Part shown: positions 12,446 to 13,953 of the stretch, in pieces
How positions within the stretch are numbered: position 1 is the stretch's first letter
Layout: every line of letters starts with the position of its first letter
DNA from: Caryophanales bacterium UBA6331
Lineage (GTDB): Bacteria > Bacillota_I > Bacilli_A > RF39 > UBA660
Assembly (NCBI GenBank): GCA_002438065.1
Contig: DJSP01000091.1
Span: forward strand, 1 to 13,953
Length of the DNA stretch: 13,953 nt
Reading direction: 5' to 3'
Notes under the pieces: model-generated
What the model was told of the DNA's origin: nothing
What the model saw: the letters and a program-made list of their open reading frames with translations, nothing else
The model's database searches: none
Program-made: the position numbers and the translations under genes

Positions 12446-13638
12446 ATGATAACTCGTAATCATTATATTGAACAAATTAAAGGTTTTTATGATTCAGACT
12501 TGATTAAAATAATTGTAGGAATAAGAAGATGTGGTAAGTCTATAATTTTAGTCAAATTATGAACGACATTAAAAGTAAAACTGATAATATTATATATTTA
12601 AATTTTGAAGATGAAGCAGTAACTACAAATATTTATAATGCAGAAACATTAATTAAGTATGTTAATGATAAACGTAAAGATGGAAAATGCTATATATTTT
12701 TAGATGAAATACAATTAATTGATAATTGGAATAATGCGGTTAAAAGTTTGAGATTACATAATAATTCAGTGTTTATAACTGGAACTAATTCTAAAGTATT
12801 ATCTAAAGAATATACTGATGCATTTAGTGGTAGATATGTTTCATTTAGGATTCATCTTTTTGTTTATAAAGAAATTCTAGAGTATTCAAAAGAACTTGAG
12901 ATTGAAGTTAGTCCCATTGATTATTTAATATGGGGTGGTTTTCCAAAAAGATTTGAATTTAAAGAAAAAGATATGATTAGATATTTAAATGATTTAAATG
13001 AAAGCATAATTGTTAAGGACTTAATATTAAGATTTAAAATTCAAAATGAAGAATTATTTAAAAGAATCGTTAATTATACTTTGATATCTAATTCTAGAAT
13101 CTTTTCAGCAAGAAGTATTGAAGGCTATTTAAAAAATGAACATGTAGATGCTTCTATAAATAAGATTATAAAATATTTAGGATATTTAGAGGAGGATTGT
13201 GTTATAAATCGAATTAAACCTTATTCTTCTAAAACTAAGAGTGAATTATCATATTATTTTAAAGTTTATAATGAAGATGTTTCTTTTAATTCACTTAGAT
13301 GTATGAATAATAGATATGATTTAACTCATAATTTAGAAAATATAATTTATAATGAATTAATTTATATGGATTATGATCTTAAAGTACTTAAAAAAGATGA
13401 TGATGATAAGGAAATAGATTTTATTGCTTATAAAGATGGAAAAAAATATTACATTCAAGTTGCCTATAGTGTTGCTGATGATAAGGCTTATGACAGAGAA
13501 TTTGGAGCATTTGAAAAATTAGATAATAATAGCAAGAAGATATTAATTACTAATGATGATATAGATTATTCAACCAGTTTGGTTACACATATTAAATTTA
13601 AAGATTTTCTTTTACTTAATTCGTTAGATGAATATTAA
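12446..13638 (+). pseudogene. AAA_14/DUF4143 ATPase, split by a frameshift after Walker A
   Basis: The full gene begins at ATG 12446 (AGGTGAT site) and gives 38 codons, including the P-loop GIRRCGKS (residues 25-32), before TGA at 12560-12562. The other frame then continues without a break from about 12554 to 13638. It has NIIYLNFEDEAV, Walker B CYIFLDEIQLIDNW, sensor-like ITGTNSK, a GRYVSFRIHLFVYKEIL stretch, a winged-helix region typical of DUF4143 (from about VKDLILRF), and a C-terminal nuclease-like core (KEIDFIAYKDGKKYYIQV). One base appears lost near 12545-12553. The TGA stop overlaps an ATG (ATGA), so the second part could restart translation but would lack Walker A. Intact relatives are about 400 residues; their role is poorly defined, and an accessory or toxin-antitoxin-like role has been suggested. 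Palindromes flank the gene. Confidence 0.85.
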
Positions 13639-13642
13639 TTAG

Positions 13643-13691
13643 AGTGAACAATTTTTGAAATATTAGAAGAATTGTTCACTTTATATTTTTA
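13643..13691 (+). terminator. AGTGAACAATT palindrome/terminator behind the ATPase gene
   Basis: AGTGAACAATT (13643-13653) and AATTGTTCACT (13670-13680) form a perfect 11-pair stem with a 16-base loop, followed by TTATATTTTT. It can act as a terminator, and its arms repeat those of the upstream palindrome at 12384-12421. Confidence 0.7.
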
Positions 13692-13704
13692 TACAACAGG
13701 AATT

Positions 13705-13738
13705 TCATACTTAAAGAAAAAATGTAACAAATGTATGA
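13705..13738. repeat. TCATAC/GTATGA inverted repeat upstream of tnpB
   Basis: TCATAC (13705-13710) and GTATGA (13733-13738) are inverse complements, and the CATAC/GTATG core recurs as the palindrome CATACGTATG at 13754-13763. The set may belong to the left-end structure of an IS200/IS605-type element or be a regulator site. Confidence 0.4.
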
Positions 13739-13745
13739 TTTTTTA

Positions 13746-13774
13746 TTGACAAACATACGTATGCTATATATAAT
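13746..13774 (+). promoter_or_regulatory. Strong promoter of tnpB with CATACGTATG palindrome
   Basis: A consensus TTGACA (13746-13751) and a consensus TATAAT (13769-13774) are separated by exactly 17 bases. The perfect palindrome CATACGTATG (13754-13763) fills the centre of the spacer, a typical repressor position. Confidence 0.8.
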
Positions 13775-13807
13775 ATTAATTACAACTTAAAAAAGGTAGG
13801 TGATATT

Positions 13808-13953
13808 TTGTATAAAGCATATAGATTTAGAATGTATCCAAATAATGATCAAATTATATTAATTAACAAAACTTTTGGATGTGTTAGATTTGTTTATAAT
13901 TATTTCTTAAATAAATGTAAGAATAGTAAATATTATAAGGCATTTGATATGTG
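13808..13953 (+). CDS. tnpB: IS200/IS605-family TnpB (OrfB), partial at window edge
   Basis: Only the first 48 codons lie in the window. They read YKAYRFRMYPNNDQIILINK followed by TFGCVRFVYNYFLNK, the typical N-terminal helix-turn-helix (HTH_OrfB_IS605) of TnpB. TnpB is the RNA-guided nuclease encoded by IS200/IS605-type elements, thought to promote element retention by cutting the donor site. The RuvC-type catalytic centre and the 3'-end guide RNA would lie beyond 13953. The start is TTG 13808, preceded by AGGTGAT (13798-13804); the next in-frame ATG would remove the conserved first strand. No tnpA is visible upstream, so the element may be of the tnpB-only kind or have tnpA elsewhere. Confidence 0.88.
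   Translation, partial: MYKAYRFRMYPNNDQIILINKTFGCVRFVYNYFLNKCKNSKYYKAFDM

Noticed and set aside
1..13953. CRISPR array
   Set aside because: No regularly spaced repeats of 23-40 bases were seen on either strand.

Overview
The window is about 14 kb of very AT-rich bacterial DNA. Shine-Dalgarno sites of the AGGAGG/AGGTGAT type, TTGACA/TATAAT promoters, a CIRCE heat-shock operator and short intrinsic terminators point to a low-GC Firmicute (Bacilli or a Mollicutes-like gut lineage). TGA acts as a stop codon (for example at the ends of the 622-residue and 58-residue genes) and tryptophan is TGG, so the standard bacterial code is used rather than the Mycoplasma code. The species cannot be named from this window.

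Layout. (1) 132-1054, plus strand: an XRE repressor followed by a stand-alone nuclease resembling the CdiA C-terminal tRNA-nuclease family, probably a toxin-type cassette. A GC-rich hairpin lies just beyond it. (2) 3460 down to 1176, minus strand: a four-gene operon encoding a small two-helix membrane protein, a trypsin-like protein that has lost all three catalytic residues, a membrane-anchored D,D-carboxypeptidase of the VanY/LAS type, and a 90-residue unknown. (3) 3566-4507: a DUF6512-type membrane protein converging on a two-gene minus-strand unit, a 58-residue membrane protein and an 86-residue acidic protein joined by an ATGA overlap. (4) 4578-6404: a complete but inactivated single-ORF IS66-type element with matching ends and an 8-bp target duplication. 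(5) 6493-9488: three unknown genes in one operon; the 622-residue one contains mTERF-like helical repeats. (6) 9496-12362: an Hsp20 gene under CIRCE/HrcA-type control, a tRNA-Glu with the rarer CTC anticodon, an 88-residue unknown, and a large-type glutamyl-tRNA synthetase. (7) 12384-13680: an AAA_14/DUF4143 ATPase gene broken by a frameshift just after Walker A and flanked on both sides by the same AGTGAACAA palindrome. (8) From 13746 to the window edge: the promoter and first 48 codons of an IS200/IS605-type tnpB.

How the parts work together. Housekeeping functions (protein folding, glutamate charging, cell-wall trimming) are interspersed with accessory and mobile DNA: a nuclease cassette, an IS66 relic, a palindrome-flanked ATPase and tnpB. 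The least described parts are the pseudoprotease operon, the three-gene 6493-9488 operon, the XRE-nuclease pair, and the IS66 leader, where a terminator loop is complementary to the transposase start region.
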